Positions 41,961-50,592 of a stretch of DNA of 64,000 nt are shown piece after piece. Source of the stretch: an uncultured Bacteroidales bacterium (GTDB lineage Bacteria > Bacteroidota > Bacteroidia > Bacteroidales > P3); the NCBI GenBank assembly GCA_947167075.1, contig CAMVGR010000004.1, forward strand, positions 1 to 64,000. The letters are read 5' to 3'. A program made the translations under genes and the position numbers. The notes beneath the pieces were generated by a model. That model did not search any database, was not told the origin of the DNA, and was given only the letters and a program-made list of their open reading frames with translations. The number at the start of each line of letters is the position of its first letter. Positions within the stretch are counted from its first letter, which is position 1.

Positions 41961-42698
41961 ATGGGAACATCGAAAGCATACGGGGGCTTAAAGGGTAATC
42001 CTACTTGGGGTCCACTTAGTAGTACTGTGACTCGGGCGGTGAATGGCGGACATCCTACTAAGAGTTCTCTTGGTAGCGTAATGTCTCATACCGTTGCTCA
42101 CTTGGGCGGTTCACATGGCGCATCATCTGGTGGTTCGAGCACAGGAGGACGTGCTGGCGTAAGAGCGGCGCGGCAATTGGGCTCGTTTATCGGGAACGTC
42201 CAGAACTTCGGATTTATACAGGCTTTGGATCTGATAGCTGGTGGCGTTGAATTAGAGGATGCCAATCAGGCTATAAATGTCATACTAGAACACTGCGCTG
42301 AGCAAGCCGGTATCTTGGATGAGATAGCAGCAAAGGCGGCGATGCGCGACCTTTTGGAAGAGATTGGGTCTGGTGCGGAAACGATAGAAGAACTGGGAGA
42401 CGGGTTTGATGCCGCCATTAAGGACTTCGGGGCAGAAGAACTGTTGGTGAAATACTTTGGTTACTATCTTTATGAACATCTTTGTATAGACTTTTACGAA
42501 AAGCTTATCAAAGAAAAGGGGATTCGGGAGACAGAAGGATTCTACAGAGATCTCAAGGACTATATCGCAGAGAAGACCAAGACAACATCAAAGCACCGCG
42601 ACTTAAGAAAGATTGATTGGCAATCTGACTATGGAAAAGAGCTTATGCAAGAGATATTTCGGGAAACACTGAAAGAATTTGAGAGCTATGAAGGTTAA
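41961..42698 (+). CDS. qatB: QatB-like protein
   Basis: 245 aa, 2 nt after qatA. A low-complexity Gly/Ser-rich N-terminal third (MGTSKAYGGLKGNPTWGPLS, then GGSHGASSGGSSTGG) is followed by a helical domain. Such a start with SKAYGG is what I know of QatB proteins. No catalytic motif. Assigned mainly by position between the KAP NTPase and the QueC-like gene. Its end overlaps qatC by 11 nt. Confidence 0.85.
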   Translation: MGTSKAYGGLKGNPTWGPLSSTVTRAVNGGHPTKSSLGSVMSHTVAHLGGSHGASSGGSSTGGRAGVRAARQLGSFIGNVQNFGFIQALDLIAGGVELEDANQAINVILEHCAEQAGILDEIAAKAAMRDLLEEIGSGAETIEELGDGFDAAIKDFGAEELLVKYFGYYLYEHLCIDFYEKLIKEKGIRETEGFYRDLKDYIAEKTKTTSKHRDLRKIDWQSDYGKELMQEIFRETLKEFESYEG

Positions 42699-44046
42699 TG
42701 TCTCGATATTGCGTCCGCGAAACCCGTATGAATTTGCGGGTATTGTGTTGAGTTATGGTTCTCCAGAGGTGACAGAGGTGTCTCTCCATATAGATTATCG
42801 AAACCTCTTCGAGTTTACTAGAAGGCAGGAGGGAACTGCTTTTGACCTATTTGTTGTTGCTAGCATCGTTTATGGTATCGACATCCTGCTTCCACGTGAG
42901 ATAATAGGTTTTGACGGGTGGAGCAGAGAGATTGATATTTGCTTCCCAGTTGAACAAATCGACGTGTTTAATAGCGGTAAAGAAGTTCTGGAGAAAACAT
43001 TGAGCTTTTTGACCGGCGATTTGTGGACTGTTTCATTTGAAAACAGGACGATAAGACGGCTTTATAAGTTTGGAAGTAGGCAGAAGGCATACAGCGAATC
43101 ATTCAGAAAGAGGCATAAAGTGGTGAATCTTTTCTCTGGTGGTATGGATTCGTTGATAGGGGCCATCAACCAACTTCATAAATCAAATGATGAAGTGTGT
43201 TTGGTCTCCCATACTGATTCTATGTTCAAGGGGGCAAAGACTGACCAAGAAGAGATACTAAAAGAGTTTAAGAAGAAATATCACCACTACCACCATATCC
43301 CAACCAGGGTGGATATGGGGAAACACGATATTCATGGCAATGAGTACGATAAGGAGACGACATTGCGTTCACGCTCTTTCTTATTCCTCAGTATGGCGGT
43401 ACTTGTGGCTGACTCTATCGATGAAACCATGCCCGTGCACATTCCTGAAAATGGCACCATTTCACTAAATTATCCTTTGACGCCTTCTCGAAGAAGCAGT
43501 TGCAGCACGCGTACGACACACCCACATTATGTAGAATTGATGGAAGAGTTCCTGAGAGCAATAGGGCTGAAGCATTCGATTATTAATGACTACCAAACTT
43601 ATACTAAAGGAGAGATGGTAGAAGAATGCACAGACCATGACCTGTTGCTGAGGACTTATCCTTTTTCTTGCTCTTGTGGTAAACGTGGAACAAGAAAAGA
43701 TATTCGCGATGATGCCCACGCTTCACATTGCGGTGTGTGTATGCCTTGCGTTTATAGAAGGGCTGCATTGCATAAGATAGGGGAGTCGGAAACGGTAGGG
43801 ACGGATATATTTAATTCGCATAAACGCAGGGTTATGGAGATTCCAGACATGCCTGCACTTGCCTGCTACCTTAGAAAGGCTTTGACCCTTCAAGAAATAG
43901 AACGAGGGCTTCTTGTCAATGGGCCACTTCCGTTAGACAAGTTGGAAGAATACGCAAAGGTTGTGATGAGAACACGCGATGAGATAAAGCAATGGATAAG
44001 AGATGAGGCTTCTGATGAAGTGAAGCGTCTGTTTGGAATACGATGA
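42688..44046 (+). CDS. qatC: QatC: QueC-like PP-loop protein
   Basis: 452 aa from the ATG at 42688 (a TTG three codons earlier is less likely). The PP-loop motif VVNLFSGGMDSLIGAINQL resembles 7-cyano-7-deazaguanine synthase QueC. A zinc-type cysteine cluster follows late: CSCGKRGTRKD, then HCGVCMPCVYRRA. The N-terminal ~130 residues are specific to QatC. Expected to act on a deazaguanine-type or related modification in defence, as known for the system; the exact chemistry is not settled. Confidence 0.92.
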   Translation: MKVNVSILRPRNPYEFAGIVLSYGSPEVTEVSLHIDYRNLFEFTRRQEGTAFDLFVVASIVYGIDILLPREIIGFDGWSREIDICFPVEQIDVFNSGKEVLEKTLSFLTGDLWTVSFENRTIRRLYKFGSRQKAYSESFRKRHKVVNLFSGGMDSLIGAINQLHKSNDEVCLVSHTDSMFKGAKTDQEEILKEFKKKYHHYHHIPTRVDMGKHDIHGNEYDKETTLRSRSFLFLSMAVLVADSIDETMPVHIPENGTISLNYPLTPSRRSSCSTRTTHPHYVELMEEFLRAIGLKHSIINDYQTYTKGEMVEECTDHDLLLRTYPFSCSCGKRGTRKDIRDDAHASHCGVCMPCVYRRAALHKIGESETVGTDIFNSHKRRVMEIPDMPALACYLRKALTLQEIERGLLVNGPLPLDKLEEYAKVVMRTRDEIKQWIRDEASDEVKRLFGIR

Positions 44047-44729
44047 TAGATACGCACTGCCATTTTGATATGATGCCCAAGCCAGAAGCCTATATCAGGC
44101 AAAGGGAGCTGGTTGGTGACATTGTGATTGGCATGACTAACCTGCCAAGTCACTTCCAGATGGGGCAGCCTCATTTAAAAGGGTATAAGCATATCAGATT
44201 AGCGTTGGGGATGCATCCGTTGTTGGCTACTGAACGTAAGATAGAGGTTCCGCTTTTTAAAAGGCTGGTTGATCAGACATCATATATTGGAGAGATTGGG
44301 CTGGATTTTTCGAAAGAGGGTTATGCTACTAAAGATGATCAGATTGAAGTGCTACATGAGTTGCTATCAGCAATTCGTGGCAAAAAGAAGATAGTTAGTG
44401 TTCATTCTCGCAAGGCAGAGAAAGAATTGCTGGCTTTGCTTTGTGAGTATGAGATAGAGAATGTGGTTTTTCACTGGTATAGCGGGCCTGTTGACCTTAT
44501 ACCTGACATTCTGGCGCAAGGATACTATTTCTCTGTGAACGAAGCCATGTGCCTGTCGAAGAACGGTAGAGCCATTATTGAGAAGATTCCACGGGAAAGG
44601 TTGCTGACAGAAACGGATGCGCCATATAATGAGAGAACTAATATTCGTGCTGCTCTGGATTATATGAAGATGTCAGAAACAGATGTCTTTCAGAATTTCA
44701 GAAGTCTATTGAATAGGATTAAGGCTTGA
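44043..44729 (+). CDS. qatD: QatD: TatD-family metal-dependent hydrolase
   Basis: 228 aa, overlapping qatC by 4 nt. Metal ligands of the TatD fold are visible: DTHCHFDMM (3-11), GEIGLDFSKE with Glu, SVHSRKAEKELL with His, and TETDAPY with Asp. Normal family length is ~250-265 aa, so this is a compact form. It completes qatABCD. DNase activity is known for TatD relatives. Confidence 0.92.
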   Translation: MIDTHCHFDMMPKPEAYIRQRELVGDIVIGMTNLPSHFQMGQPHLKGYKHIRLALGMHPLLATERKIEVPLFKRLVDQTSYIGEIGLDFSKEGYATKDDQIEVLHELLSAIRGKKKIVSVHSRKAEKELLALLCEYEIENVVFHWYSGPVDLIPDILAQGYYFSVNEAMCLSKNGRAIIEKIPRERLLTETDAPYNERTNIRAALDYMKMSETDVFQNFRSLLNRIKA

Positions 44730-44804
44730 TTCGTGACAGCACAGGAGACTCTTAAAAAAGGATAAATGTTGCTAACAAATGCAATTCGATTGTGGATAAA
44801 TCGT

Positions 44805-44812
44805 TAATTTTG
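44805..44812 (+). promoter_or_regulatory. -7 element TAATTTTG upstream of the Septu-like pair
   Basis: A perfect TAnnTTTG match, 23 nt before the ATG at 44836. I see no good TTTG at the expected -33 distance. It suggests the ATPase/HNH pair has its own promoter, separate from qatABCD. Confidence 0.45.
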
Positions 44813-44835
44813 TGGAATAATATATAGTTACGATT

Positions 44836-46131
44836 ATGATATTAAGAACAGTTTCTCTAACAAACTATAGAAATTTTAAGGAATATTCTATAACGCTCGG
44901 GAAGAAGACAACCATGCTGATAGGGCGTAACGGCATGGGTAAGACAAATCTTATCAATAGTATGGTGCAGGCGATTAGCTTTATCTTCTCTAAGCAACGT
45001 AATATGCCTCAAACTGAGTTTATACGCAGCTCAGACCAAGGTGTGAAACGTTTTGCGGCGACGGACGCAAGATTCACTGCTGATTACCAATATCCCATTT
45101 ACGTAAGGGCTGAGGCGGAAATCAATGGTGGTACGATACTGAACTGGGGATTAGAACAAGAAAGTCGGAAAAGCGGGCTAAAGGACTCAAAGTTCAGAGA
45201 AGCCTATTTACGCTTTTGGGATTTTTATAATCATGTTGGAGAGAAACCTTTATTGGCTTTCTTCTCAGATGGCTTCCCTCACAAGAATACGCGTCTAAGC
45301 AGGGCTATGAAAGACCGGCTTAAGTCTGGCAAGGCGTTACCCGCGAACACTGGTTATTATCAGTGGGACCAGGATCAGAGTTGTGTGGAAATATGGAAGC
45401 GCTACTATTGCCAGCAATGGCTCAATAATCGTCTGAATCCCGATAAGGCAAAGGAGGATTATGTTGAAGCGATAAAGGAGGTGCTCTGTGGTTTCTCTCA
45501 GCCATTGAATAAAGAGCTCGAGAATGGAGAGATGGTCGTTGAGGATTTATTTGCTGAAATACGAGATGATAAGAGCATATTAATGATTAAGTTGGCAGGG
45601 AAGGAACAGCCGGAGCCTTTTGATAGCCTGCCCCAGGGATATAATAGGATATTCTCTATGGTATTTGACCTGGCCAGTAGAAGTTATCTGTTGAATGGTA
45701 ACTGCAATCCCGAAGGTATTGTATTCATAGATGAAATCGAACTTCATTTACACCCTTCAGTTGCTATTACTATTCTTCAAAGATTACGCAGATCGTTTGA
45801 AAGGCTACAATTCATAGTTTCTACTCATTCACCACTAGTAATCACAAACTTTAACCAACAGGGAGGAGTTAATGATTATCGTCTGTATCAATTGACCTGT
45901 GAGGATGGAGTGTATGATAAAAAAAGGATAGGTGACGTGTTTGGATTGAACTATAACGAGGCCCTGACCTCTGTGATGCAGACAGAAGACCGCGACAGGA
46001 GCATGAAGGAAATGAGAGATCTGTATCTTTTTTGGAAGAACCGTGATGAACGTAAATCCAGATTGGTCGCGGAGAGAATTAGAAACGAGTATGCTCATAA
46101 TATGGCATTTATTAGGGATTTAGGTCTATAA
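44836..46131 (+). CDS. PtuA-like AAA ATPase (Septu-type)
   Basis: 431 aa. LRTVSLTNYRNFKEYSITLG and Walker A LIGRNGMGKTNLI (about 29-41), then the Walker B/D-loop FIDEIELHLHPSVAITIL and VSTHSPLVITNF with the switch His. The SMC/RecF-like layout and the HNH gene that follows 6 nt later match the two-gene Septu anti-phage system (ptuA-ptuB), or a retron-associated relative. No reverse transcriptase is present, so a retron is unlikely. Confidence 0.85.
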   Translation: MILRTVSLTNYRNFKEYSITLGKKTTMLIGRNGMGKTNLINSMVQAISFIFSKQRNMPQTEFIRSSDQGVKRFAATDARFTADYQYPIYVRAEAEINGGTILNWGLEQESRKSGLKDSKFREAYLRFWDFYNHVGEKPLLAFFSDGFPHKNTRLSRAMKDRLKSGKALPANTGYYQWDQDQSCVEIWKRYYCQQWLNNRLNPDKAKEDYVEAIKEVLCGFSQPLNKELENGEMVVEDLFAEIRDDKSILMIKLAGKEQPEPFDSLPQGYNRIFSMVFDLASRSYLLNGNCNPEGIVFIDEIELHLHPSVAITILQRLRRSFERLQFIVSTHSPLVITNFNQQGGVNDYRLYQLTCEDGVYDKKRIGDVFGLNYNEALTSVMQTEDRDRSMKEMRDLYLFWKNRDERKSRLVAERIRNEYAHNMAFIRDLGL

Positions 46132-46137
46132 CTGACG

Positions 46138-46956
46138 ATGGAGACGATACTAAAGAACAATGATGCCGCAGCAAATGCTCTCATTGACCCATATTTGACT
46201 TGGGCAAAGGGTCAATGGTGGTTTGGTGAAAACTGTGGTTTAGATCTATACAACAAGCTGCGTCTTCGGGATGCTAATGGCGACAATACCCGCCAACGTC
46301 TCATTGACGAGGTGCTTTTGCCTGAGCAGAATCATCGTTGTTGTTACTGTATGCGTCATATAGATGACCGTATGGATGATGCTTCTATTGAGCATATTGT
46401 GCCTCAGCACACGACAATAAATGCGGAGATGAACCATTACTTCACAGCAAGGAGTGGTGGTTTGAATAGCGGCAATGTATGTCTTACTCCAGATTATGTA
46501 AGAAGGGGAGATGTTGGTGCACCGTATCCTCATCATGTGGCCTATCACAACTTCTCTGTAGCTTGTCGGGACTGTAATAGCAGTCGCGGTCATTATGAGA
46601 TTGAACCTATTTTTCTGTTTGCAGGTATTCATGGTGAAGTAGTCTATAATGACAGAACTGGTGAAGCTGAATGGGCTCTTGATCCAGCCTATGTAAATCC
46701 TGTTCCTGAATTGCCAACGATAGAAAAAGTTGGTGTAAATCGACCATTGCTTAAAGCCATCAGATCTGTTTGGTTCTATGCAAAGAGAAATGGGTTACTT
46801 CCCGCAACTGCTAGTCGTGAAGAACTGATTTATGGTGCAGTTGGTGATAGCCTAGATGCGGATCCCGAAATGAGAGACGACGATTTTGACGCTTATTTGA
46901 GTCTTAATACTGATGAGATGTGGAATAAGTTGTTGAAATTCGACTATTTCGGTTAA
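46138..46956 (+). CDS. PtuB-like HNH endonuclease
   Basis: 272 aa. CCYCMRHIDDRMDDASIEHIVPQHT (about 62-86) contains the zinc CxxC and the IEHIVPQ core of the HNH beta-beta-alpha motif; FSVACRDCNSSRGH supplies the second CxxCN. This is the layout of PtuB/TIGR02646-type nucleases. Normal length. Coupled to the ATPase gene. Confidence 0.88.
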   Translation: METILKNNDAAANALIDPYLTWAKGQWWFGENCGLDLYNKLRLRDANGDNTRQRLIDEVLLPEQNHRCCYCMRHIDDRMDDASIEHIVPQHTTINAEMNHYFTARSGGLNSGNVCLTPDYVRRGDVGAPYPHHVAYHNFSVACRDCNSSRGHYEIEPIFLFAGIHGEVVYNDRTGEAEWALDPAYVNPVPELPTIEKVGVNRPLLKAIRSVWFYAKRNGLLPATASREELIYGAVGDSLDADPEMRDDDFDAYLSLNTDEMWNKLLKFDYFG

Positions 46957-46965
46957 CTGAATGTG

Positions 46966-47004
46966 TATAAAAAACGGAACCCCATCTATTGATGAAGTTC
47001 CGTT
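46966..47004 (-). terminator. Terminator for the minus-strand ORF at 47034
   Basis: AACGGAAC and GTTCCGTT form an 8-bp stem (46973-47004), followed on the minus strand by TTTTTT-rich sequence. On the plus strand no T-run follows, so it mainly serves transcription coming from the right. Confidence 0.65.
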
Positions 47005-47033
47005 CAAGGCCCAGGTAATGGATTTGTGCCATA

Positions 47034-47312
47034 TTATGGAAGGTCACTAAGTTCCCTACGAATCTGGTTCATGGCATCGCAGTGACAAAGTCGGCCGCTA
47101 GATATGATTCGCTGGTCTCGGACCTCAAGTCCCAACTCGGATACGCCCAGGATCTTGGCAGAGGACCACTGCTTACGGGCCAGTAGGAGCACACTGATAA
47201 GCTCGAGACGGGAGAGGCTTGCGGCACTGATGATGTGGCTGTGTCGGAAGTCAGACACGCGGCTGTCACGAATAGCAAGAACAGTGTCTTGAGAATAACT
47301 TTCATTGATCAA
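47034..47312 (-). CDS. Small hypothetical protein, possibly a remnant
   Basis: 92 aa from a TTG start. The segment SLSRLELISVLLLARKQWSS is followed by AKILGVSELGLEVRDQRI; helices look regular and the product is basic. A minus-strand terminator 30 nt behind its stop supports a transcribed minus-strand gene in an otherwise plus-strand region. A different frame over the same bases (47069-47305) starts like a signal peptide but continues as random sequence. No family recognised. Confidence 0.4.
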   Translation of the reverse strand: MINESYSQDTVLAIRDSRVSDFRHSHIISAASLSRLELISVLLLARKQWSSAKILGVSELGLEVRDQRIISSGRLCHCDAMNQIRRELSDLP

Positions 47313-47354
47313 TTGCCTGGAGTGGTAGGTAAAGAATAGAATACAAACAACAAT

Positions 47355-48404
47355 ATGTGGTATACATACTTAATTATTGCTGTCATACTGCTGGCAGCAG
47401 AACTTCTCTACTTCCGCATTGCGGATAAGTGCAACATCATCGACAAGCCCAACCAGCGGAGCTCGCACACGACAATCGTGCTGCGCGGCGGTGGCATCAT
47501 CTTCTCCATCTCCATCCTGGTGTGGATGATTTGGCAGATGGCGCTGGGAAACTGGGCTACGGTGCAGGGGTATTTGCCGTTTATTATCGGCCTTCTGCTT
47601 ATTTGCGGAATCAGTTTCTGGGACGATGTTCATTCGCTGCCGGATAGCGTGCGCCTGGTGGTGCAGTTCGTGGCAACGGGCCTTATGTTCTGGGGCCTGA
47701 TGGGGCAGGGTGCCTGGTTTACGGATTTGGCGTGGTACTGGAAGGTGGTTATCGGCCTTGTGGCGCTGATTGTTTTTGTGGGCGCGACGGACGTGATTAA
47801 CTTCATGGACGGCATCAATGGTATCACGGCGGGGTATTCTCTGGCGGTGCTGGTGCCGCTGCTGCTGGCGAATAGGGCCGGTGGCTTCATCGAGGAGTCG
47901 TTACTGGTGGTGGCCATAATCGGCGTGCTGGTGTTCAGCCTTTTCAACTTCCGCCCAAAGGGAAAGGCAAAGTGCTTCGCAGGGGATGTTGGGAGTATCG
48001 GCATAGCGTTTATTATGCTGTTTGCGATCGGCCGGCTGATTATGCAGACTGGCGATGTGACCTGGATGGTGTTTCTGCTGGTGTACGGCGTGGATGGCTG
48101 CTGCACCATCGTACACAGGATTATGCTGCACGAAAACCTAGGGCAGGCACACCGTAAGCATGCATTCCAGTTGATGAGCAATGAACTGAAGATGGGGCAT
48201 GTGACAGTCACGATGATTTACGCCATTGGACAGTTGGCGGTATCACTGGGATTTATCTATCTGTGCCCTGATACTGTGCTGGCGCACTGGATTTATCTAG
48301 TGGCGGCAGGCATCGTACTGGCTGTGGCGTATGTGCTGTTCATGAAGAAGTATTATCATTTGCATGAGGAATACTTGGCTTCGCTTCGCTCGAGCGAAAA
48401 GTGA
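47355..48404 (+). CDS. WecA/MraY-type undecaprenyl-phosphate sugar-1-phosphate transferase
   Basis: 349 aa, about 10-11 membrane segments. Conserved cytoplasmic motifs of the family are present: FWDDVHSLPDSVRL (Asp-Asp), FMDGINGITAGY (N-F-M-D-G) and HENLGQAHRKHAFQLM (the H-rich loop). It transfers a sugar-1-phosphate (GlcNAc-type or a derivative) to undecaprenyl phosphate and so starts the repeat unit. Normally adjacent to the SDR now found at 37768-38760. Confidence 0.92.
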   Translation: MWYTYLIIAVILLAAELLYFRIADKCNIIDKPNQRSSHTTIVLRGGGIIFSISILVWMIWQMALGNWATVQGYLPFIIGLLLICGISFWDDVHSLPDSVRLVVQFVATGLMFWGLMGQGAWFTDLAWYWKVVIGLVALIVFVGATDVINFMDGINGITAGYSLAVLVPLLLANRAGGFIEESLLVVAIIGVLVFSLFNFRPKGKAKCFAGDVGSIGIAFIMLFAIGRLIMQTGDVTWMVFLLVYGVDGCCTIVHRIMLHENLGQAHRKHAFQLMSNELKMGHVTVTMIYAIGQLAVSLGFIYLCPDTVLAHWIYLVAAGIVLAVAYVLFMKKYYHLHEEYLASLRSSEK

Positions 48405-48424
48405 ATTGTTAAAAGTGTAAAGTG

Positions 48425-48820
48425 ATGAAGATTACACAGGCAGTATTAGATAAGCTTACGGCAGAGGCTAAGGCATCGCCAAGGTTGAGGATGAATATGG
48501 ATTTGAGAAATTCACAGGAAGACCAAAGTCAGCGAATGCTGAATGCCATTGAACCGGGGTCGGTTGTTCCTATACACAGACATCAGAAGACATCCGAAAC
48601 TGTAGTTTGCCTGAGAGGGCGGCTTGTTTGGGAATTTTATGATGAAATGGAAAGAATTTGTACTGAGAGAATAGAGTTGATACCTAATGGCTCTGTGGTA
48701 GCATTGAATGTGCCGTGCGGGCAATGGCATACGGTGAAGGCATTAGAATCTGGTTCTGTGATTCTGGAAGTGAAGGATGGCCCGTATGAGCCCCAGAGTC
48801 CGGCTGACATACTGGGATGA
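48425..48820 (+). CDS. WbuC-family cupin protein
   Basis: 131 aa from the ATG at 48425 (a GTG 3 nt earlier is possible). IHRHQKTSETVVCLRGRLVWEFYDE is the cupin motif 1 with His ligands, and NVPCGQWHTVKAL is motif 2. WbuC proteins occur in O-antigen and capsule loci; their chemistry is not well established. It overlaps the next gene by 4 nt. Confidence 0.88.
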   Translation: MKITQAVLDKLTAEAKASPRLRMNMDLRNSQEDQSQRMLNAIEPGSVVPIHRHQKTSETVVCLRGRLVWEFYDEMERICTERIELIPNGSVVALNVPCGQWHTVKALESGSVILEVKDGPYEPQSPADILG

Positions 48821-49947
48821 TGAGTCTTAACAACAACCAACAGGCATTCTTTGAATTGCAGAGAGCCGGTCTTTGGGATAAAAAGGCACGGCTTTCAAAG
48901 TATGACGCCATCAATCTGAAAGAAGTCTGCAGGATTGCTGAGGAGCAATCTGTGGTGGGACTTGTTGCTGCTGGACTTGAGCACGTGACGGACGTGAAGC
49001 TTCCGAAAGAGGAGGTGCTCCAAATAGTGGGACGGATCTTGCAACTGGAGCAGAGGAACAAAGCGATGAATGTGTTTGTTGCGGAACTGATAGGTCGCAT
49101 GAAGGATGCTGGTATATATGCATTGATGGTGAAAGGACAAGGTGTTGCTCAATGTTATGAAAAGCCTTTGTGGAGAGTTTGTGGGGATGTGGATTTACTA
49201 CTGAATGCGGATGACTATGAAAAGGCAAAGAAGTTGCTGCTGCCGCTGGCTATGGATGTGGAGACTGAGTATACGCATTTTAAGCATGTTGGAATGACCA
49301 TTGACGGCTGGGTGGTGGAGTTGCATGGAACGCTACACAGCAGGCTGTCGAAGCGGGTGGATAGGCAGATAGATGTGATACAAGAAGATACGTTTGATAA
49401 TGGAAATGTTCGTTCATGGAATAATAACGGTACGCAAGTATTGTTGCCTTCACCGGATAATGATGTGATATTTGTTTTTACACATATCCTACACCATTTC
49501 TTTTTTGAAGGAATTGGCCTTCGGCAGATTTGCGATTGGTGTCGGTTGCTGTGGACGTATAGGGAATCTATCGAAGTGAAGTTGTTGGAACAGAGATTAC
49601 GGAAAGCAGGATTGATGAGTGAATGGAAAGCGTTTGCAGCATTTGCAGTGAAGTATCTTGGGATGCCGGTGGAGGCGATGCCGCTTTTCAACGAAAACGA
49701 TAACCATAACGATAACCTCAAGAGGAAGTCAGAGCGGATATGTCGGTTTGTTATGGAGGTTGGGAACTTCGGACACAACCAGCGACGGGACTTTACAGGT
49801 ATGTCATATATGAAGCGCAAGTTTGTCTCGTTCTGGGGGCGGTTGAGTGATATGCTGCGGCATTTTAGGATATTCCCTCTGGACTCGATAAAGTTCTTTG
49901 GGGGAGTACTCCGGAGCGGATTGCATGCGGCGGTACGGGGAGAATAA
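48817..49947 (+). CDS. Nucleotidyltransferase family protein (NTP_transf_5-like)
   Basis: 376 aa. MVKGQGVAQCYEKPLWRVCGDVDLLLN (about 110-136) is the nucleotidyltransferase core with the D-x-D pair; a helical N-terminal region precedes it and HGTLHSRL follows. Members of this family often lie at the end of Bacteroidota polysaccharide loci. The substrate is unknown. Confidence 0.8.
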   Translation: MMSLNNNQQAFFELQRAGLWDKKARLSKYDAINLKEVCRIAEEQSVVGLVAAGLEHVTDVKLPKEEVLQIVGRILQLEQRNKAMNVFVAELIGRMKDAGIYALMVKGQGVAQCYEKPLWRVCGDVDLLLNADDYEKAKKLLLPLAMDVETEYTHFKHVGMTIDGWVVELHGTLHSRLSKRVDRQIDVIQEDTFDNGNVRSWNNNGTQVLLPSPDNDVIFVFTHILHHFFFEGIGLRQICDWCRLLWTYRESIEVKLLEQRLRKAGLMSEWKAFAAFAVKYLGMPVEAMPLFNENDNHNDNLKRKSERICRFVMEVGNFGHNQRRDFTGMSYMKRKFVSFWGRLSDMLRHFRIFPLDSIKFFGGVLRSGLHAAVRGE

Positions 49948-49951
49948 AGAT

Positions 49952-50074
49952 ATGATGATTATGGAAGATATAGTTTCGAGGCTAAGGACCTATATGGAAA
50001 GTGAAGCTCGGAGTCGTAGAATGGATGTTGGGTGCGTGACACCGGAGTAAGTGTATAGGATGTGGGGGACGTAA
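49952..50074 (+). pseudogene. Interrupted copy of the 57-aa small-protein family
   Basis: MEDIVSRLRTYMESEARSRR then CVTPE, TAA (50048-50050), and VYRMWGT in the same frame ending at 50072-50074. The intact relative at 39492 reads TPEYVYGMWGG, so the stop replaces the Tyr codon (TAT to TAA). The C-terminal part is also shortened. Confidence 0.5.
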
Positions 50075-50156
50075 GGTAGAACTGAAAAAGAGTAAAGCAT
50101 CGATGGCAATTTTGAAGTCTGAGAGTTGAACACGATTTTCACGAAATGACACGATT

Positions 50157-50387
50157 ATGACACAGGAAGAGAAGTGGCAGCAGCGGTATGATGAGGTGGT
50201 AGTGTTCATAGAAACCAATCACCGAAACCCGAGTAAGTATCGGATTGAGGAGCATGATATGCTGAACTGGGTGAAGGCGAATAGGAAGCGGATGAACGCG
50301 GGGGAGATGAAGCCGGAGAGGGTGGAGGGTTTTAAAGCGTTGCTGGCTCTCTGCGAGCGGTATCGACATAAGAATCAATATGAATAA
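50157..50387 (+). CDS. Helicase-associated (HA) domain small protein
   Basis: 76 aa. WQQRYDEVVVFIETNHRNPSKYRIEEHDMLNWVKANRKRM follows the HA-domain pattern (W-x-x-x-Y-x-x-L-x-x-F…L-x-x-W-V-x-x-x-R). Single-domain versions are common at the ends of Bacteroidota polysaccharide loci. It may bind DNA and have a regulatory role (inference). A terminator follows 8 nt after the stop. Confidence 0.75.
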   Translation: MTQEEKWQQRYDEVVVFIETNHRNPSKYRIEEHDMLNWVKANRKRMNAGEMKPERVEGFKALLALCERYRHKNQYE

Positions 50388-50394
50388 CGACGAA

Positions 50395-50430
50395 AAGGTC
50401 GGTTGACAAATGTCAGCCGGCCTTTTTTCG
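50395..50430 (+). terminator. Rho-independent terminator at the end of the polysaccharide locus
   Basis: AAGGTCGGTTGACA pairs with TGTCAGCCGGCCTT (14-bp stem with G-T wobbles, 2-nt loop), followed by TTTTTT. It closes the operon that ends with the HA-domain gene. Confidence 0.9.
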
Positions 50431-50592
50431 TATTCGGCACCGAGGTAGTAGGCCAGTCGGTCCATGGTGCGGAGGTCGGTGGCGGTTATGGTTGAGATTT
50501 GAGAGATGACTGCCTAAGATTTTTATTTTGGGCAACAATAATATGGGTTGAGTGGCGTTATGTATAATAATATTTAATCATTTGCTAATAGT

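Noticed and set aside
44836-46956. Retron of the ATPase/HNH effector type
   Set aside because: There is no reverse transcriptase gene and no msr/msd-like structure next to the pair, so a Septu-type system is the better call.
47069-47305. Minus-strand frame with signal-peptide-like start
   Set aside because: After about 15 residues it is Ser/Pro/Trp-rich random sequence, and the overlapping frame ending at 47034 fits the terminator better.
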